Counted from the stretch's first letter, positions 1-9,923 are shown. The stretch: DNA of 64,000 bases from PWXP01 sp034005525 (GCA_034005525.1 JAVEUP010000002.1:55254-119253), one strand, 5' to 3'. Notes: generated from the letters alone by a model not told the origin. Numbers and translations are program-made.

Positions 1-1347
1 CATGGCGTCCTCGGTGTGTTCCAGTACGCCGCCGCCCCAGTTCAGGACCATCTTCTCGGCGTCCTTCACCTCGCTGCAAAGCTGCGTGCGGCAGGCGCGG
101 ATCGACTTTTCGGGCACTTCAATGATCTTCCCGGTCGATAGCAGCATGTGTTCGAGGTTGACCAGCTTGGCGCGGGTAATCTCCTGGCCGATGCGGTAAT
201 AAATCTCCGGGACGGCGCCGTCGTTGCCGACCTCGGAATGGCCGCGAAGCTGGTACGGCGCCGCGGGACCGTCGACGCCGTCCATCTTCAGCGCTCCGGT
301 GCAGTGGGCGGTCCAGCAGGCGTTCTTGGCGGTGTCGAAGTAGTTGTTGCCCTGGAAGCCCGGCAGGTCGAACGCGCACTGGAACAGCAGCATGGTCCAC
401 AGGGAGTCCATGTCGCCCTCGCACACGGCGGGGATGCCGCGGTCGCGGAGCCGCGTGAAGCCGAGGCAAGGGAAGCCCCGTTTCAGCCAGCCCATGCACC
501 CGCCGACGGCAATTCCGCTGGCCTGCTCTTCCTCGATGATCTTGTCCAGCGCCAGGCTGGCGCGGGCCGCGCGCACCACGTCGTCGCGGGTGGGCTCCAC
601 AAGCTGCTTCGCTTCGTCGATCCATCGCTTGGCCTCGGCCTCGACCGCCGCGTCATCGGCGGCCTCGAACCGCTCGTCGAATCGCTCCGGGGTGATCGCG
701 ACGACGTCGGCGCCGAGCTTCTGCTTCGCCTGTTCCGGGTCGCAGGCGGCCGCGGTGCCCCGGGGCGGCGGAACCAGCAGCACGCGGGAGCGCCGCATCA
801 TGGGAACCACCCGCAGAAGACGGATCGCACGTTCGAGTTCCTTCAAGTCGCTGCTGGGCAGAAGCGTTACCCGCGCGCCGCGGCGCTGCCAGCGGAACGG
901 ATACATCCATTCATGCCCGGTGCCGGGGCTGGCGAAGACGGCCGCCGGTCGGCGCTGTTCGAGGACCGGCTCCATTGCCTTTTGCAGCGCCCACATGCCG
1001 ATGTTGACGGCCAGTACGGGAGCCTCCGGGCCGGCCTGCTCCAGCAGGGCGGCTGCTTCGGCGGCGTTGTCGGCACTGCCGACAACGAGTTCAACGTTGC
1101 CCAGCTTCTTTTCGACCTCAGCGAGTTGCTTGTGAATGACGGGAACGTCTTCCTCGCAGAAGGACCAATTGCGGCCGGTCATGGGCTGGCCGGTGAGGAT
1201 CGCGCAAATGCGAACCTTGGGCATCGGCTCCGCGGGGCGTTCTTCTCCATCAAGCCCCGCTTGCAAGTAGCTTGCCGCGAACAATCCTGCGCCCAACGCG
1301 CCGGTACCGGTGCCGAGAAACTGTCGGCGTGTGCAACAGTCACACAT
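1..1347 (-). CDS. Tat-exported L-fucose/arabinose-isomerase-like protein (3' end beyond window)
   Basis: The frame is open from ATG at 1347 down to the window edge (449 codons), so the C-terminus is missing. The N-terminus carries a twin-arginine-like signal (TRRQFLGTGTGALGAGLFAA) right after a CDCC motif. The later part has features of the C-terminal half of L-fucose/L-arabinose-type isomerases: an acidic CEGDMDSLWTMLLFQ stretch and an AHCTGALKMDG stretch with the conserved His. A second, divergent Tat protein of the same fold lies at 30939-32522. Planctomycetes encode many secreted proteins of this kind and their activity is mostly untested, so catalysis is inferred only from fold. The gene is divergent from the PmoA-like gene, with about 270 bp between them. 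Start choice is good because the Tat signal begins at this ATG. Confidence 0.75.
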   Translation of the reverse strand, partial: MCDCCTRRQFLGTGTGALGAGLFAASYLQAGLDGEERPAEPMPKVRICAILTGQPMTGRNWSFCEEDVPVIHKQLAEVEKKLGNVELVVGSADNAAEAAALLEQAGPEAPVLAVNIGMWALQKAMEPVLEQRRPAAVFASPGTGHEWMYPFRWQRRGARVTLLPSSDLKELERAIRLLRVVPMMRRSRVLLVPPPRGTAAACDPEQAKQKLGADVVAITPERFDERFEAADDAAVEAEAKRWIDEAKQLVEPTRDDVVRAARASLALDKIIEEEQASGIAVGGCMGWLKRGFPCLGFTRLRDRGIPAVCEGDMDSLWTMLLFQCAFDLPGFQGNNYFDTAKNACWTAHCTGALKMDGVDGPAAPYQLRGHSEVGNDGAVPEIYYRIGQEITRAKLVNLEHMLLSTGKIIEVPEKSIRACRTQLCSEVKDAEKMVLNWGGGVLEHTEDAM

Positions 1348-1617
1348 GGCAAAACCCTCCCCAATCGAGGTGTATGTCCACTGGCCGGCATTTGCGGTTC
1401 TCGTACGGCCCGACCAGACCGCTGCCGGCAACGATAGCCGGCACAGCGGCGATTATACCACAATCCGGGGCGGGGGTTGACGCAACCGTTCCACGACTTG
1501 GCAACTTGCATCATCTCGCGGGCCGTGATAAGCTGAAGTTGATCGGAAACGCCTGAAATGGGCCTCCCGGCCACCCACCCATTTGTCCCGCCCCTCGCCA
1601 CACAGGAGACGCCCCCA

Positions 1618-2850
1618 ATGTACCGCCCGTGGTTCCCGGCACTGCTCGCTTTTGCTCTAGGCCTTTGGCTGGCCGTCACGTCGTTCGCGGCCCCGCCTGC
1701 ACCGACGCTGGTTGTCGAAGCCGGCGACCACAGCCGCACTCAGGCACCGGTGTGTGTTCTGGTCGACGTGCCGGAAGGTGTCCAATCAGCCATTCTTACT
1801 CTGCCCGACGGAGCCACAATCGCCGGGCAGGTGACGGCGCCCGGCATTCTTCAGGATGCCAAGGACGGCCAGCGAGAATTGCACTTTCTGCTGCCTGCGA
1901 TCGGGAAAGGCGAGTCGCTGGAACTGAAGGCCGCGTTCTCCGGGGCGGCGCCGGAGGGCCCCGCCTTTTCGTGGCACGACACGCCGGGCGAGTCGGCCCT
2001 TCTGCAATACGACGGCAAGCCGGTCTTGCGGTACATGTACGCCGCGTTCGACCCCAACAACGTCGAGGAAACCAAGAAGGTCTTTCATCATCTCTACGAT
2101 CCCCGCGGGCAGCGGCTGGTGACCAAGGGGCCCGGCGGACTGTTTTCGCACCACCGCGGGTTGTTCTACGGGTTCAACAGGATCGACTACGGGAAGGGCC
2201 GGGTCGACGTGTGGCATGCCAACGGGGGCGAGCATCAGAAGCATGTCGAGTTTCTTTCAGAAGAAGCCGGGCCCGTGCTCGGGCGGCATTGTGTGCTGAT
2301 TGCCTGGAACGGCCGCGACGGCGCCGCGTTTGCCCGCGAGAAGCGCGAGATGACCGTCTACGCCACGCCCGGCGGCCGCCTGGTCGAGTTTGCCTCGCAG
2401 CTTGAGAGCACGGTCGGACCCGTGAAGCTCGACGGCGATCCGCAGCATGCCGGGTTCCAATTCCGCGCCTCGCAGGAAGTTGCCGACGGCGACCAGAAGC
2501 TCACGTACTACCTGCGAGTCGACGGCCAGGGCGCGCCGGGCCAGACGCGAAACTGGCCGCAGAACAAGCAGATGGCCGACCTGCCTTGGAACGCCATGAG
2601 TTTCGAGATCGGTGGCGACCGGTATACGGCCGTGTATCTCGACCACCCGGAGAACCCGAAGGAAGCCCGGTACAGCGAGCGGACGTATGGCCGGTTCGGC
2701 TCTTATTTCGAGTACGAGTTGGACGAGGGCAAGCCGCTTGATTTGCGTTACCGCGTGTGGCTCCAGGACGGTGAAATGGACGTCGATGACGCGCAGGCTC
2801 TCAGTGATGCATTTGTCAATCCGCCGGCGATCAGCGTCGGTGTGAAGTAG
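1618..2850 (+). CDS. PmoA-like secreted protein (DUF6807 family)
   Basis: This 410-residue protein has a clear signal peptide (LLAFALGLWLAVTSFAA) when started at 1618, where AGGAGA sits 8 bases upstream. An in-frame ATG at 1558 lacks such a site. The body matches what databases call methane oxygenase PmoA, a misleading name: the motifs YMYAAFDPN, SHHRGLFYGFN and the HAGFQFRAS/YRVWLQDGEMD region are typical of the DUF6807 beta-sandwich proteins common in planctomycetes. These usually sit with sugar oxidoreductases and DUF1080 proteins and are thought to act on carbohydrates, but no reaction is established. The DUF1080 gene follows after 39 bp, so the two are probably co-transcribed. Confidence 0.8.
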   Translation: MYRPWFPALLAFALGLWLAVTSFAAPPAPTLVVEAGDHSRTQAPVCVLVDVPEGVQSAILTLPDGATIAGQVTAPGILQDAKDGQRELHFLLPAIGKGESLELKAAFSGAAPEGPAFSWHDTPGESALLQYDGKPVLRYMYAAFDPNNVEETKKVFHHLYDPRGQRLVTKGPGGLFSHHRGLFYGFNRIDYGKGRVDVWHANGGEHQKHVEFLSEEAGPVLGRHCVLIAWNGRDGAAFAREKREMTVYATPGGRLVEFASQLESTVGPVKLDGDPQHAGFQFRASQEVADGDQKLTYYLRVDGQGAPGQTRNWPQNKQMADLPWNAMSFEIGGDRYTAVYLDHPENPKEARYSERTYGRFGSYFEYELDEGKPLDLRYRVWLQDGEMDVDDAQALSDAFVNPPAISVGVK

Positions 2851-2889
2851 TAACCAATGTCCGGAAAATCAACTCAAGGAGACGTAACC

Positions 2890-3576
2890 GTGAAAAAGCT
2901 ATCGTATTGGATGGTTGGATTGGCCCTTTGTGGTATGTCAAGCGCAGTCTCGGCGGCGGACAACACCCCGCCGGAGGGTTTCATTGCGCTGTTCAACGGC
3001 AACGACCTGACCGGCTGGAAGGGGCTGGTGGGCAACCCCAAGACCCGCGCCGCAATGAGCCCGGACGAGCTTGCCGCGGCCCAAGAGAAGGCCGACGAAC
3101 AGATGCGGGCCCATTGGAAGGTCGAGGACGGTGTGCTCGTGTTCGACGGCAAGGGAAGGAGCCTTTGCACGGCAAAGGACTACGCCGATTTCGAACTCTA
3201 CGTTGATTGGAAGATCGAGAAGAAAGGCGATAGCGGCATCTACTTGCGAGGTTCACCCCAGGTGCAGATCTGGGATCACCCAATCGGCTCCGGCGGATTG
3301 TACAACAACAAGGAGAACCCGTCGAACCCAACCGAGAATGCCGACAATCCGGTGGGCGAGTGGAATACGTTCTTCATCAGGATGGTGGGCGACAAGGTTT
3401 CCGTGACGCTCAACGGCAAGCTGGTGTTTGACAACGTCACGATGGAGAACTACTGGGAACGCGACAAGCCCATTTATCCCACGGGTCAGATCGAGCTTCA
3501 GAATCACGGCAACACGCTGTATTTCAAGAACATCTACCTGCGCGAGCTACCACCGTCGGGCGCGGGCAATGAATGA
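2890..3576 (+). CDS. DUF1080 (3-keto-disaccharide hydrolase-like) secreted protein
   Basis: This 228-residue protein has a signal peptide (LSYWMVGLALCGMSSAVSAA) followed by GFIALFNGNDLTGWKG, the hallmark opening of DUF1080. Other family signatures are SGIYLRGSPQVQIWD and the C-terminal GQIELQNHGNTLYFKNIYLREL. DUF1080 has a concanavalin-like beta-sandwich fold, and some members hydrolyse 3-keto-glycosides made by Gfo/Idh-type oxidoreductases. I chose the GTG at 2890 because AAGGAG lies just upstream and the signal peptide begins there; the open frame extends to 2857. The downstream methyltransferase gene overlaps its end by 8 bases. Confidence 0.85.
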   Translation: MKKLSYWMVGLALCGMSSAVSAADNTPPEGFIALFNGNDLTGWKGLVGNPKTRAAMSPDELAAAQEKADEQMRAHWKVEDGVLVFDGKGRSLCTAKDYADFELYVDWKIEKKGDSGIYLRGSPQVQIWDHPIGSGGLYNNKENPSNPTENADNPVGEWNTFFIRMVGDKVSVTLNGKLVFDNVTMENYWERDKPIYPTGQIELQNHGNTLYFKNIYLRELPPSGAGNE

Positions 3577-4687
3577 CAGTGACGGCGAGAAGATGCCAGG
3601 GCGGCCGGGGTTCGTCTTTCTGGGTTGCCAGGCCGGAGCCGAGGCGGCTGTGAAGGGCGAGATGGAGCGGCGTTGGCGGTCGTTCCGGTTTGCATTCTCG
3701 CGTCCGGGTTTCCTTACGTACAAGCTCCCGGAGGAGCATGGGCTGCGGGCCGACTTCGATCCGGAGCTTGTCTTCGCACGTTGCTGGGGCTTCTCGCTGG
3801 GCAAAGTGCGCGCCTCGGACAAGGCGGAACTGGTCGGCGGTGTGTGGCGGCTTTTCGGCGCACGCCCTTGCAGGCGATTGCACGTCTGGCAGCGCGACAG
3901 GTGGCCAGCCGGTCAGCACGACTTCGAGCCCTCCATCACACCGATAGCCCGGGAAGCGCATGCCGCGCTGCTGGCAGCTTGCCCTCGAAAAGGTGAGTTG
4001 GCCGAGGGAGCGAATGACCCCGTAGCGTCCGCCTGCCGGGGCGAGATGGTGCTGGACTGCGTGCTGGCGGAGCCGGACGAGTGGTGGGTTGGGTTTCACC
4101 GGGCGCGGGAGCCGGCCTCGTGTTGGCCCGGCGGCATCCCTCCGCTGAAGCTTCCTCCGCATGCAGTCAGCCGGGCGTGGCTGAAGACGGAAGAGGCGTT
4201 GCGGTGGTCGGAATTGCCCATACCAAAGGGGGCACGCGCGGTAGAATTGGGCAGCGCCCCGGGGGGGGCAAGCCAGGCGCTACTCGCGCGGGGGCTTGAG
4301 GTCATGGGCATCGACCCGGCGGCCATGCACCCAAGCGTGCTGGGCGAGCCCGGGTTCACGCACCTGCGGCGACGGGTCCGGCAGGTACGTCGCCGCGAAT
4401 TCCGCAAGGCACGATGGCTCCTGGCCGACATGAACGTGGCGCCGAACTGCACGCTGGACACCGTGGAAGCGATTGTCGCGTACCCGCAGGTGAGCATCCG
4501 TGGAATGCTTCTCACGCTCAAGTTGCCCGATTGGGACCTGGCCGCAGAAGTGCCCGGGTATCTCGAGCGCGTCCGAGCGTGGGGTTACAACGTCGTTCGA
4601 GCGCGGCAACTGGCGCACAATCACCAGGAGGTCTGCGTCGCGGCGCTAGTGAAGCCCTTCCGCCGGAAGAGTGGCAGGCCCGAGTAA
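3569..4687 (+). CDS. RlmM/FtsJ-like rRNA 2'-O-ribose methyltransferase
   Basis: This 372-residue protein has the SAM-binding motif of the FtsJ/RrmJ class (VELGSAPGGASQALLARG) near residue 230, preceded by the Lys-bearing WLKTEEALRWSELP stretch. Later motifs are WLLADMNVAPN and LLTLKLPDWD, fitting the Asp and Lys of the K-D-K-E tetrad. The N-terminal 200 residues look like a THUMP-type or RlmM-type RNA-binding part (GFVFLGCQAGAEAAVKGE). This architecture resembles RlmM, which methylates C2498 of 23S rRNA, but the target here is inferred. The start ATG at 3569 overlaps the preceding stop by 8 bases, indicating coupled translation with an unrelated secreted protein. Confidence 0.7.
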   Translation: MNDSDGEKMPGRPGFVFLGCQAGAEAAVKGEMERRWRSFRFAFSRPGFLTYKLPEEHGLRADFDPELVFARCWGFSLGKVRASDKAELVGGVWRLFGARPCRRLHVWQRDRWPAGQHDFEPSITPIAREAHAALLAACPRKGELAEGANDPVASACRGEMVLDCVLAEPDEWWVGFHRAREPASCWPGGIPPLKLPPHAVSRAWLKTEEALRWSELPIPKGARAVELGSAPGGASQALLARGLEVMGIDPAAMHPSVLGEPGFTHLRRRVRQVRRREFRKARWLLADMNVAPNCTLDTVEAIVAYPQVSIRGMLLTLKLPDWDLAAEVPGYLERVRAWGYNVVRARQLAHNHQEVCVAALVKPFRRKSGRPE

Positions 4688-4928
4688 GAATTCCAGTACC
4701 ATTCATGCGAGAAGGGGGTTCTAGTCGAGACAATTAGGTAAGAGCTTCGGGCGCGCAGCGGGCGTCAGGGATCTGTTCATCGTGGGGATTGGTAAATTGG
4801 GTAAGCTGAGGCAACGACACCGAACGTGAGCATGGGTGCCGCGGGAAGCTGTCCCTCATGCCTTCAGCGTCTGCAATCGGCAACTTGCCAAAGGACTTCT
4901 TCCCAGCAAACATCACAGGAGCGGCAAA

Positions 4929-7313
4929 ATGGATTTGCCTGGCGGCTTCTTCTGTTCGGACAGTATCGCTCAGGTGTATGGGAAGAGGACAGTCCTTGGC
5001 CGATGCCTTGGCCGGTTGATTCTGGCGATGTGCGTGGCACTGCCGGTTTCAACCGATTTCGGGTTGGCGGCAGACGATTCGAGCGGTCCCGCATTCTCCT
5101 TTCCACTTTTCGACACCCCCCCCTCCGAGGAGGATCCGGAAGATTCAGCGGGCAAGGACGCGGCCGACGACCCGGAACCGGGCGACTCCCGTCCGGAACC
5201 GCAGCCCCAGCCATCGACGGACGGAAGCGACTTACCAGCGGCCCGCGACGATTCGCAATCGCAGCCGGAGGAGCCAATGCTCGACCAGGAGCCGGCTCCG
5301 GCGGAGGACGATTCGTCTACAAGCCCTCAGCAGCCGGCGCCTGCCGAATCGACGCCTTCGGTCGGTGCGCCGCTTGCGGCGGGAATGGTTCAGTTGATGC
5401 AGAGGGAGATTGCGGCTGGAATCCGTGATCGCAAAATCGACTCTCAGTTCCGCCGTTTCATGGCGTACGCCGGCGCGCGGCTCGACGCCACCGCTGGCCG
5501 CAATACCGGCTCTGAGATTACGGGCGACTGCCGCCTGAAATGGCTGGACCACATGCTCCGCAACCCATTGGAGGTCCCGGCCGAGGCCGAGAGGTTCACC
5601 AGGGAACTGCAGAAGGCCGTCGTCAACGAGCATGGCGGGCTCGGCGAGATGCTGACCATTGCCCGGGCGAAGATGGACCTGTCGGCCCGCACTCCGCCCA
5701 CCCTGCCGGCGGTCGATTCCCCCGAGGCGGCCCTCGACCTGTTGCGGCAATGCCTTATCGACGCCCAGAGTCACTATGCCGCGGCCTTCCGCCCGCTGAG
5801 CAAAAGCGAGATGCGAGAACTCGCCGGCGGGTTGTATCCCGTTTTCACCGAGAACAGCCGCGTGGGCCATACGCTGCCCGACCGGGCCCGTGGCCGCCGG
5901 CTGTGCAATTTGATGGAACGCATGGACCGCGGAGCGCTCTACGCCGCCGCCGAAGACCTGGTCTTGCTGGCCGACCCGCGGGTACTCGACCAGTTGGCGG
6001 CGATTCCGGAGCATGAAGGGCCGCCTATCAAGATCGACGGGGTTACCGGAAAGATCGCCCGGCTCATCCGCACCCCGGCGGGCGCCATTATCGTGGGCGG
6101 GCGCGGGGACAACACCTACCAACTCGACCAGATGCCCGGCGTGGCCGCCGTAGTCGATTTGGGCGGAAACAATACCTACTACGAGGGAACCACGTCAGTG
6201 CGGCGCCCCGTACTGGTGGTGATCGACCTCGACGGCGACGATCAGTACGTCGGTAAGAAGCCGGGCATCCAAGGTTCCGGAATCATGGGAATCTCAATGC
6301 TCATCGACCGCGCCGGGAACGACACCTACCAGGCCGTCGACGTGGCACAGGGCTCCGCGCTCTGCGGGGTGGGCATCCTGATCGACTTCGGCGGAAACGA
6401 CACGTTCCTTGGGTTGCGACGCGTCCAGGGCGCCGCACTCGGCGGACTCGGAGTCCTCATTAACCGCGACGGCGACGACCGCTACCGCGCAGCTCTGTGG
6501 GCGCAAGGGTTGGGGAACCCGTTGGGCTTCGGACTGCTGGCCGACCTTGACGGCGACGACCACTACTTCGCCGGCGGCCTGTACCCCGATTCCTACCCCG
6601 AAACACCCGGCTACGACGGCTGGGGCCAAGGAGTCGGTGGTGGAATCCGTCAGGTGGCCAACGGCGGAATCGGCGTGATCCTAGACGGGGGCGGCGACGA
6701 CGTGTACGAGTACGACTACCTTTCCCACGGCGGCGGCTACTGGCTCGGCCTGGGGTTCGCCCGCGACTTCGGTGGCAACGACCGGCGCGTGGGCGGCACC
6801 AAGACAGCCTACAACGGCGGACGCCGCGCCGAGCCCGATTTCGTCCGGTTCGGCTGCGGGTGGGGTTGCCATTATGCGCTGGGCTTCCTCTTCGACGACA
6901 CCGGCGACGACCTCTACACCGGTACGATCATGTCGGTCGGCTTCGCATGGGACCTGTCCGTCGGATACCTGATCGACTTCGACGGTAAAGACGTATACGT
7001 CGGAAACCAGGGCAACGGCGCGCAGGCCGGGCTGGGCGTCCTGTTCGACTTCGACGGCGACGACGAGTATCGCGGCAATCGCCAGGGATACGCATCGCCG
7101 AGCATGACCTATCATTCGCTTCCGGAGGCCGGCGGAAACTTCAGCTTCCTGATCGATTACGGCGGGACCGACAAGTACGGCTCCGGTGCCAGGAACAACA
7201 GTTACCTGCAGCGCGGCAGCGCGGGTGGGTTCATCATCGACCGGCCCCGGCGCGACGAAGTGCCCGGCCAGACCGCCGAAAAGCCCGCCAACCAGCGCGC
7301 CGCAGGTTCGTAA
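4929..7313 (+). CDS. Secreted Asp/Gly-rich repeat protein
   Basis: This 794-residue protein has a signal peptide (LGRLILAMCVALPVSTDFGLAA), an acidic Pro/Glu/Asp-rich linker to about residue 170, and a helical region to about 370. From about residue 388 to 745 it carries roughly 13 copies of a motif with consensus hydrophobic-hydrophobic-D-x-G-G/D-D/N-D-x-Y-x-G, such as DLDGDDQYVG, DFGGNDTFLG and DFDGDDEYRG, spaced 26-45 residues apart. The clustered Asp/Gly pattern suggests a calcium-binding beta-repeat surface protein. I do not recognise a named family. ATG 4929 has AGGAG 7 bases upstream and is preferred over 4836. The next secreted protein starts 32 bp downstream and probably shares its transcript. 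Confidence 0.75.
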   Translation: MDLPGGFFCSDSIAQVYGKRTVLGRCLGRLILAMCVALPVSTDFGLAADDSSGPAFSFPLFDTPPSEEDPEDSAGKDAADDPEPGDSRPEPQPQPSTDGSDLPAARDDSQSQPEEPMLDQEPAPAEDDSSTSPQQPAPAESTPSVGAPLAAGMVQLMQREIAAGIRDRKIDSQFRRFMAYAGARLDATAGRNTGSEITGDCRLKWLDHMLRNPLEVPAEAERFTRELQKAVVNEHGGLGEMLTIARAKMDLSARTPPTLPAVDSPEAALDLLRQCLIDAQSHYAAAFRPLSKSEMRELAGGLYPVFTENSRVGHTLPDRARGRRLCNLMERMDRGALYAAAEDLVLLADPRVLDQLAAIPEHEGPPIKIDGVTGKIARLIRTPAGAIIVGGRGDNTYQLDQMPGVAAVVDLGGNNTYYEGTTSVRRPVLVVIDLDGDDQYVGKKPGIQGSGIMGISMLIDRAGNDTYQAVDVAQGSALCGVGILIDFGGNDTFLGLRRVQGAALGGLGVLINRDGDDRYRAALWAQGLGNPLGFGLLADLDGDDHYFAGGLYPDSYPETPGYDGWGQGVGGGIRQVANGGIGVILDGGGDDVYEYDYLSHGGGYWLGLGFARDFGGNDRRVGGTKTAYNGGRRAEPDFVRFGCGWGCHYALGFLFDDTGDDLYTGTIMSVGFAWDLSVGYLIDFDGKDVYVGNQGNGAQAGLGVLFDFDGDDEYRGNRQGYASPSMTYHSLPEAGGNFSFLIDYGGTDKYGSGARNNSYLQRGSAGGFIIDRPRRDEVPGQTAEKPANQRAAGS

Positions 7314-7345
7314 CGGATACCAGCATCGGTAGCAAGGAGTTGCAC

Positions 7346-8695
7346 ATGTCGCACGAGGCGAGAATGTCTGCTTTCCCTATTCTATCCTTGGCTCTGGCGC
7401 TAGCGACAACGTGGGGAGCCGTCGTCGTAAACGGCGGTGAGACCACCGGGCCGGCGTTCGCGATACCGAGTCCCGCTTACGGCAATCGGCCGATCCTTGG
7501 CAACACCGTTCCGGCGTTGGCACGCAACATCACTCCGCCGAACGATCCGCAGGCGCCCGGGCCGGAGTCCGGCACGGCCAGCCCCGCCGCTGACGGTGCG
7601 AACGGCCAAGGGCCCGCCGCTGCGCCCGATTCGGACGACGAGGAGGAACTGCCGCAAGCCGCCGACCCGCAGAAGCCGCGCCGGGAACTCTCCGAGGGCA
7701 TGGCGGCGTTGCGCGACCGGGTGCGGCGCACTCTGGCCGCCCATCGGGCCCAGCCGCTGAGCACCGCCGAGAACACGGTTACTGAGGTCATCTACGCCTG
7801 CCGCGCCTTCGGCTGCAATACCGAAGTGTTTGAAGCGGTCACCCTGCGCACCAAGCTCAACGGCATTACCTGCCTCACCTGGAACTACCCCTGCGGCGGA
7901 TTCACTCCGTTGACGACCAGCGACGGGCACATCACCGGGCGCATCGGGTACGGCTACCAGGAGCATCCCGGCGAACTCATCGCCACCCTGGCATTGGCGC
8001 GAGTTGCGGCCAGCTATCCGCTTCGGGTAGGCGACGACGTGCGCACCGTGGCGGACCTGGTGGAGTACGAGAAGCTCGCTTGCAGGGAAGGGGCTGACAA
8101 GTCGCTGTCGATGATCGGGCTGATGCACTATGCCGGCAGGGACGGGTCATGGCAGAACCGGCTGGGCGAGGAGTGGTCGATCGAGCGGATTGTGAAAGAG
8201 GAGTTGGCCAAGCCCGTCATCGGCGCGCCCTGGGGCGGCACGCAGCGGCTGATGGGGCTCAGTTACGTCGTCCGGCGGAAAGAAAAGCGCGACGGGCCGA
8301 TGGACGATGAGTTCCGCCGGGCACAAGACTACCTTGTCCGCTTCCACGATCACGCGATTTCCCTCCAGAACGACGACGGCTCCTGGAGTCCCCACTACCT
8401 AGCCGCCAAGGGCACCAGCCGCGACCCCGGTGCCGTGCTCGCTTCAACAGGCCGTATTCTCGAATGGCTGGCGTACTCGCTGCCGGAGGAACGGCTGGAA
8501 GAGCCCGGCGTCGTGCGGGCGGTCCATTACGTCAACCAGGTTCTGAGTTCAGGCCGTTACGCGCCGCAGAACGTCAAGTCGTTGCGGACCGAGGAGATCG
8601 GCGCCGTCATGCACTCGCTGGCCGCCCTCCGCCACTACAACGACCGCTACTTCAAGCCGGCCGATCCACCCGCCGAGCCATCTGCCGCGCATTAA
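7346..8695 (+). CDS. Secreted conserved protein, possible helical-toroid fold
   Basis: This 449-residue protein begins with a signal peptide (AFPILSLALALATTWGAVVV), followed by a low-complexity linker to about residue 115. The conserved-looking remainder contains CRAFGCNTEV, NGITCLTWNYPCGGF and GAPWGGTQRLMGLSY, then a C-terminal part with ISLQNDDGSWSPHY and GRILEWLAYSLPEE. The QNDDGSW pattern recalls the QW-like repeats of alpha/alpha toroids (prenyltransferase and squalene-cyclase-like proteins), but no catalytic motif is clear. It follows the Asp/Gly-repeat gene by 32 bp, and both mature proteins begin with a GPAF motif, so they likely act together at the cell surface. AAGGAG precedes ATG 7346 by 6 bases. 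Confidence 0.7.
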   Translation: MSHEARMSAFPILSLALALATTWGAVVVNGGETTGPAFAIPSPAYGNRPILGNTVPALARNITPPNDPQAPGPESGTASPAADGANGQGPAAAPDSDDEEELPQAADPQKPRRELSEGMAALRDRVRRTLAAHRAQPLSTAENTVTEVIYACRAFGCNTEVFEAVTLRTKLNGITCLTWNYPCGGFTPLTTSDGHITGRIGYGYQEHPGELIATLALARVAASYPLRVGDDVRTVADLVEYEKLACREGADKSLSMIGLMHYAGRDGSWQNRLGEEWSIERIVKEELAKPVIGAPWGGTQRLMGLSYVVRRKEKRDGPMDDEFRRAQDYLVRFHDHAISLQNDDGSWSPHYLAAKGTSRDPGAVLASTGRILEWLAYSLPEERLEEPGVVRAVHYVNQVLSSGRYAPQNVKSLRTEEIGAVMHSLAALRHYNDRYFKPADPPAEPSAAH

Positions 8696-8950
8696 AGTGC
8701 TTGCCAAGAATCATCTCCGGCGAAGTGTTGACGGTGTGAACGGTTGGCACGGGAACTGGGGGCTTGTCGACTGCCCAGTGTGGGGTTAGAATCCGGGCAT
8801 TCCACGCAAGTGTTGGAGCAACCGGGGGCTCGACCGCATTCGCAAGGAAGTTGGCCACCTCTACCCACCGATTCCCGATCCTGGAGTATGGTCCACCACG
8901 CCGGAGATCGCTTCTGATCGGTTTGATTCTGGGAAGCAATAGGTACAGAT

Positions 8951-9923
8951 ATGTCCAATCGCAGTACTCACGCGGGAATCCGCGAGGTCACCATTACCAA
9001 TTTCCGCGGGATCGAACAGTTGCAGCTTTCTTTCGTCGGACCGCACGACTACCCAACCCAGGTGGTCGTGCTTGGCGGACCGAACGGGTCCGGCAAGACG
9101 GCGGTCCTGGAAGCGTGCCTTCTTGCGTGCGGGCATGAGAAGCTGATCCGAGGCAAAGCCGGCCGCGAGGCCGTGCGCGCCGGCCAAGGATGATTATCAA
9201 ATCGACGCCGTCGTTCAGATGTGCCAGCAGCAGCATCACGTAAGGAGCACAAGCACCAAACGGGGGCGACAGGTTGTTCCGCTTCTGTACTTTTCCTCCT
9301 GGCGGGCACTCACCCTTCCCGGAGCGGTTGGCATTACTGCAGGCAAGCGGGGCAAACGCCTGCCGAAGACCGAGGAGAACCGGCTCTGGACCATCAAGCA
9401 ATACTTTGTAAACGCCATCGCGCACGATTGGTATTCCTCCAGCAGTTCTTCCAGCGGGGACGAAGAGGAATCGGCATTTTCCGCGGCCATGGACAAGCTG
9501 AATCGGGCTTGGCAGATGTTCTATCCCGGGCAGTCATTCGCGGTAGAGCCGGCCGGCGGCGATCCGGACAGCGGTTTTGACATGTTTCTCGATCGCCCCA
9601 ACCAACCGAGGCTGGCGGCCGACCTGCTGAGTTCCGGCCAGCTTGAGCTTTTCACGTTCGCCGGCGATCTGATCATCAGCAAGTGGCCGCAGGGGATCAT
9701 TCTGATCGACGAACCGGAGCTTCACCTCGATCCGCAATGGCACCGCCAAGTGCTCAAGGCGTTACAGCTCCTCAAGCCCGGGTGTCAGATCATCGTGGCG
9801 ACACACTCGCCGGAAATCTACGATTCCGTGATGTCGTTCGAGAGACATTTTCTCGTGCCTGACGACGACCCCAGGGCGAAGGTATGGGCAGAGGCGATCC
9901 GTGCCGAGGAGGTCGGACCATGA
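8951..9923 (+). pseudogene. AAA/ABC-type ATPase with internal frameshift (PARIS AriA-like)
   Basis: From ATG 8951 one frame encodes VTITNFRGIEQLQLSF and a Walker A motif (GGPNGSGKT), then stops at 9191-9193. The +1 frame resumes near 9183 (AKDDYQIDAVVQ) and runs to 9923 with an ABC-type signature (LLSSGQLELF), Walker B (GIILIDEPELHLDPQW) and IIVATHSPEI. Joined, they make one OLD/RecF-like ATPase of about 324 residues, split by one extra base or an equivalent change near 9170-9190. No slippery heptamer is visible, so a real mutation or a sequencing error is more likely than programmed frameshifting. The stop overlaps the ATG of the DUF4435 gene (ATGA), showing that the two are an operon. Such pairs occur in the PARIS anti-phage system. 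Confidence 0.75.

Noticed and set aside
8696..8950. tRNA-like segment near GGGTTAGAATCC
   Set aside because: No acceptor stem or anticodon arm could be paired around it; no tRNA was found anywhere in the window.
9170..9200. Programmed ribosomal frameshift in the ATPase gene
   Set aside because: No slippery heptamer, stimulatory hairpin or internal Shine-Dalgarno is visible at the shift; mutation or sequencing error is simpler.
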